A DNA stretch of 64,000 nt from Malus domestica (lineage: Eukaryota > Streptophyta > Magnoliopsida > Rosales > Rosaceae). The stretch lies in the NCBI RefSeq assembly GCF_042453785.1, contig NC_091667.1, positions 33,348,001 to 33,412,000 on the forward strand, given 5' to 3'. Position numbers and translations under genes: made by a program. Shown piece after piece: positions 59,220 through 64,000 of this stretch; position 1 is the first letter of the stretch, and each line of letters opens with the position of its first letter. The notes beneath the pieces were generated by a model. That model saw only the letters and a list, made by a program, of their open reading frames with translations, made no database searches and was not told where the DNA came from.

Positions 59220-62200
59220 TCTATATGATAGATATTATATGTGTGAGGTGGTTAAGTTTGTTTAGATTATGTGAAGTAAAGATTATGACAAGTGTCAAGA
59301 TCTTGTGAGTCTTATAATAGCTTAGGAACTAAGCAATGTAATCAGATATATACAACATATAACTGTAAAGGAATTATCTCTAGTAATTCATTCAATTCAA
59401 AAGAAATACTTTCTCTCTCTACAACTGTTCTTTCTTTCTATGCAAGAATATTGTGCTTCTTTCTGTTTACATGGTATCTTTCGCCTGAAAAGCTTCGTGC
59501 TTGACGGTTTTTTGATCTTGTTTCTTCTGTTTCCTCTCAACTGCTTCCATTGACGGTCGTTCCTCTTCTTCTTGGGATCTTGATCGTTCTCTGCTTCCTC
59601 GACTAGGTGCCTTCTCTTCTCTGCACACCAAGTGTTTGTTCTAAGTTCTCAGAGAAATTTTCATTTGGGGTTTTCTCCTGATTTGCTACAATGGTGACTT
59701 CTGCACAGTTGCAAATTCTTCAATCTCCTATAACGTCTCTTATATCAACAGTTTTATCTTCTATGACTGTTAAGCTTGACGATTCCAATTATCTCACTTG
59801 GAATTTTCAAATCGAGTTGCTTCTTGAAGGCTATGGTCTCATGGTTTTTGTGGATGGGTCGCATTCGTGTCCAACTCGCTTTGTGGTATCCAACTCTGCA
59901 GATTCCTTTATTTCTTCAAGCGATGTGCCTTCGACAATTGAAAATGATGAATTCAAGATTTGGAAAATGCATGATCGGGCATTGATGCAATTGATTACCA
60001 CTACCCTCTCTCCTTCTGCTGTTTCATGTGCAATTGGTAGTACTAGTGCTCGTGATTTATGGGTTCGACTCAAGGAACAATTTTCGATTGTTACTCGAGC
60101 CACAATTTTTCAAATGAAGTCGGAATTGCAAAACATTAAGAAAGGTACCGATTCGATCTCTATGTATTTGTAAAGGATTAAAGAAGCTCGTGATCATCTT
60201 GCTGTTGCTGGGGTTCAATTTGATGATGATGATATTGTTATTTTAACTTTGAATGGTCTATCCTCTGAGTATAATACCATACAATCAATCATTAAGGGTC
60301 GAGAGAATGTTATTTCTATGAAATGGTCGCCAAAAATAATAACATTGACTCGAGGTCTTATGGTGAATCTTCCAAGATTGACACTTCTCTAAATGGTACT
60401 TCATATGGAGGTTCTTCTGGTTTCAAGCCAACCTACAACAAGAACAAAAACAATGGCAAATTTCAGTATAATTCTTAGAATCGATTTGGGAACTTTAAGC
60501 TTAACGATGGGAATTATACTGTGAATCAAGCACCTGGAATTCTTGGTACATCTCCACTAAGGCAACAGAGTTTTTCTGGTACATCTTGTCAGATATGTGG
60601 GAAATTTGGACACTTGGCTCCTACCTGCAGGTTTCGAAATTATGATAGTGCAGTTTCTGAGGGGTGTCAAATTTGTGGGAAAGAGAATCATAGTGCTAAA
60701 TATTGTCATTTTAGGAACTCAAATATGTCATCTTCATCTCCTACAGCCATGCATGTCACAAATACTCAGTCCAGTGAACCAAGTGCTCCTCATCAACAGT
60801 TTTGGCTCACTGATTCAGGAACTTCTTCACACATGACTACTGATATGAGTAATATGTCCCTTGCTTCCCCATATCCCACTAATGAAATGATTCAGTCTGC
60901 GAGTGGTGCAGGTTTATCAATATCTCATATTGGTTCATTTACACTACATACTCCATTAAAATTCTTGTAGCTTAATTCTGTTTTATATGTTCATAGATTG
61001 TCTTAGAACCTATTATATGTGCATCGACTGTGTCTCGATAATAATTGCTGGCTGATCTATGATGCTTTTTGCTTTTGGATCTAGGACAAGGCCACATGGA
61101 GGATCCTCTTTCAAGAACGTTGCAGTAATGGATTGTACCTTATTCCACTTTCGGCTAGGCATAAAGCTATCCCTGCAAAGTATCAGGCTGCATATCTTGG
61201 ACACCAAGTCTCTTCTAGCCTTTAGCATCATCGATTAGATCATCCTTCCAATTCAGTAGTTTCTGTCATGTTAAAGAAATGTCATCTATCTGTATTACCT
61301 AACTCAGTGTATGTGACGTGTCATACATGTTTGGAAGGCAAGTTTTGTAAATTGTCCTTTGTTTCTTCTGTGTCTAAGTCAATTCATCCTTTTCAAGTAG
61401 TTCATAGTGATGTATGGGGTCCATCTTCTTGTACTTCTATAGATGGTTTTAGGTATTATGTGACATTCATTGATGAATGCACAAGACATTATTGGTTGTT
61501 TCCTGTTATTAATAAAAATGATGTCTTTTCCACGTTTGTTGGCTTTTATAACTCTATTTCAAATCATTTTGCCATTTCGATTAAAACCTTACAGAGTGAT
61601 GGTGGGGGTGAGTATCTCAGTAAACCTTTTTAGAAATTTTTGTTGGATAAAGGAGTAAAACATCAATTGTCATGCCCCTATACCCTTAAGCAAAATGGTT
61701 TAGCAGAGAGAAAGCATATGCATATTATTGAAACAGCTATCACCTTGTTACAAACAGCTGCCTTACCTCCAATTTTTTTGGTCATTTGCATGCCAAACTG
61801 TTGTGTACCTTATTAATAGAATGCCATCACCTACCCTTCAACAAAAATCTCCATTTGAACTATTGTTTAATGCTGTTCTAGATATTAATCATCTCAAGAT
61901 TTTTGGGTGTTCAATTTTTCCATTGTTAAAACCCTACAACAGCACCAAGTTACAACCCAAAACTGCAAAATGTCTTTTCTTAGGCTATGCTTCAAAATAC
62001 AAGGGGTTCATTTGTTATGACATTATTCATGAAAAATATTACATTTCCAGACGTGTAGTGTTTGATGAGTCTGAGTTTCCGTATTCCACTTTATCTTTAA
62101 AACATCATGTCTCCCCCAATCCTACTTCTACACATGTCTTCATCTCCTTATCTCCTTCTATATGCATTAATAGGGAGAATCGTTTGGTTACAATCCCATT

Positions 62201-64000
62201 ACCTAGGACCACTACTCTGTCTGATATTATGTCATCTAGCTCTAAGCATCACAGTGGTTTCCACAGTACTTCCTTACAATCCATTACTGCATCAACAGAT
62301 CAATAATTTCTTGTGGTTCCTGAGATACCATCTGGGACATATTCAGATACATGTAATGAGTCTACTTTTGAGAATCATTGTGAGAATGGTATTGAGATTC
62401 AGCATGGGTTTCAACCTGATCATCTGCAGGTTATTCTTCTCATTCCTCCTATGAATACTCACTATATGCAAACAAGAGCTAAAAATGGTATTATCTTTCA
62501 GTTGTTCAAGATAATTTACTAGTGGATTTGTTTCAGACTGAACCGGCTACATATAAGTCAACTCTCAAGTCTTTTTTGTGGTTGTCTGCTATGGAAGAAG
62601 AGTTGCAAGCTCTCAAAGTTCAGAACACTTGGTATTTGGTTCCCTTGCCAACACACAAGAACTTGGTAAGCTGCAAGTGAGTATTTAAACTCAAGAAACA
62701 TGCTGATGGGTATATTTCTAGGTATAAGGCAAGACTTATTGCCAAAGGGTTCAATCAAGAAGAGGGCATTGACTATGGGGAAACCTTTAGCCCTGTTGTC
62801 AAACCTACCACAATGAGGTTGGTCCTAGCTTTGGCAACAAATTTTGGTTGGTCTCTGTGTCAACTTGATGTGAAGAATGCCTTTTGTCATGGCATACTTC
62901 AAGAGGAAATTTATATGTCACAGCCATCTGGCTTTAGTGATCCTACTAACCCCACACATGTTTGTCGATTACATAAGTCCTTGTATGGCTTAAAACAAGC
63001 TCCAAGGGCATGGAATGATCGTTTTACATCATTTCTTCCTTCTCTGGGGTTTCTTTCTACATATTCAGATCCTTTACTGTTTGTTAAGCATGTTGGAAAG
63101 TATGTGGTCATTCTTCTACTGTATGTGGATGATATTATAATTACTGGCAGTGATTCTGAGGCTATTACTGAAGTAATTACAGCTTTAACCATAGAGTTTG
63201 ATATTAAAGATTTAGGCCTTCTTCATTATTTTCTTGGGATTCAGATTACTAAAAATTCCAGTGGATTGTTTCTCTCTCAATCCAAATATGTTTCAGACTT
63301 GCTGGTCAAGGCAGACATGGTTCATTCCAAACCTTGCTCTATTTCTTGTTTACCATATAATTGGTTACTCAATGATGATGGTCACCCTTTCAATAATCAT
63401 TCTTTATATAGAAGTATTGTAGGTGCTATTCAGTACCTCACTTTCACTCATCCTGATATAGCGTTCTCAGTTCATCAGGTGTGCCAATTCATGCACTGTC
63501 TTATGGATTCTCATTATGCTGCTGTGAAACGCATTATTAGATATTTGAAAGGTACTACAGATCTTGGCATTCAATTCACACAAGGGGAATTAGATTTACA
63601 TGCCTTCAGTGACGCTGACTGGGCTGGAGATCTTAATGACAGAAGATCCACCATTGGTTTAGTGGTGTGTATTTATGACCTAATCCTATTTCTTGGTCCT
63701 CGAAGAAACAAAATACAGTTTCTCGGTCTTCTATAGAGGCTGAATATAAAGCACTCTCAAGCACTTCTGCTGAAATTGACTGGATTAAACAGCTTCTACA
63801 ATTTATGCAGATTGAAGTTCCATGTCCAACCACATTGTTCTGTGATAATATGTCCACAATAGCCCTTGCCTATAATCCAATGATGTATCAGCGGACAAAA
63901 CATATTGAGATTGATGTCCATTTGGTGTGTGAGAGGGTTGCTAAAAAGCTTCTGCAAGTACATTTTGTTTATTCGAATAAACAGTTTGCTGATGTTCTAA
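59220..64000 (+). mobile_element. Copia-D, decayed Ty1/copia element, truncated by the window end
   Basis: The 5' LTR ends CTGTTTACA at 59471 and is followed by TGGTATCTTTCGCC, which keeps the first seven bases of the usual primer site. The LTR start (about 59200-59270) cannot be fixed because the 3' LTR lies beyond the window. Internal domains are listed separately. Same orientation as Copia-1, A, B and C. Confidence 0.85.
59691..64000 (+). pseudogene. Copia-D gag-pol remnant (partial)
   Basis: Gag starts at ATG 59691 (MVTSAQLQILQSP, DDSNYLTWNFQIELLLEGYG) and meets a TAA at 60171. After frame changes there are two zinc knuckles, CQICGKFGHLAPTC (60588) and CQICGKENHSAKYC (60669), then the protease site WLTDSGTSSHMTT. 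Integrase pieces lie at 61268-61633 and 61728-62306. RT has QLDVKNAFCHG near 62860 and YVDDIIITG near 63124. RNase H (SDADWAGDLNDRRST, then EAEYKALSS) runs to the window edge. Many stops and indels. The two-knuckle gag and LTWNFQIELLLEG recall the Ale-type lineage. Confidence 0.9.

Overview
The window is plant nuclear DNA: split genes with canonical GT/AG introns, plant-only families (MADS-box MIKC, class I TCP, class III peroxidase, PLS-type PPR, HOTHEAD-like GMC oxidoreductase), A/T-rich intergenic DNA, Ty1/copia elements, MITEs and a Cassandra-type 5S-bearing LTR. Repeat style and protein matches suggest a woody Rosaceae species (apple/pear type). That is inference from memory of such sequences; no search was run.

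Layout. 0-1 kb: CT-rich leader-like sequence and an antisense broken first exon of a CTF4/WDHD1-like WD40 gene. 3.2-15.2 kb, minus strand: seven-exon SOC1/AGL42-clade MADS-box gene. Its introns hold an old Copia element (Copia-1, 5.39-10.04 kb), a degenerate GGTACATTT-type array, a LINE-like segment and a solo Cassandra LTR. A partial duplicate of its first exon lies at 16.2-17.0 kb, itself hit by two MITEs. 19 kb: subtilase fragment. 20.7-23.0 kb, minus: PER66-like peroxidase with at least two lesions. 25.6-26.7 kb, plus: intact TCP9/TCP19-like transcription factor with a TATA box. 28.7-29.6 kb, plus: broken E-class PPR gene. 29.9-31.9 kb, minus: intact single-exon PLP-dependent transferase (molybdenum-cofactor-sulfurase-like family). 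32-39 kb: gene-poor, with a Mutator-like MITE and a solo LTR.

39.2-52.6 kb, minus: five-exon HOTHEAD-like GMC oxidoreductase pseudogene. Its second exon is split by Copia-A (40.9-51.95 kb), and Copia-B (41.46-47.50 kb) sits inside the gag of Copia-A. Both insertions have perfect 5-bp target duplications. 53.4-58.4 kb: Copia-C, very young, one internal stop codon. 59.2-64.0 kb: decayed Copia-D, cut by the window end.

The only protein genes that look intact are the TCP factor and the PLP-dependent protein. The MADS gene is structurally complete but has an apparent one-base frameshift in its last exon. I see no operon-like or multi-gene system; the main story is serial insertion of transposable elements into and around decaying genes.
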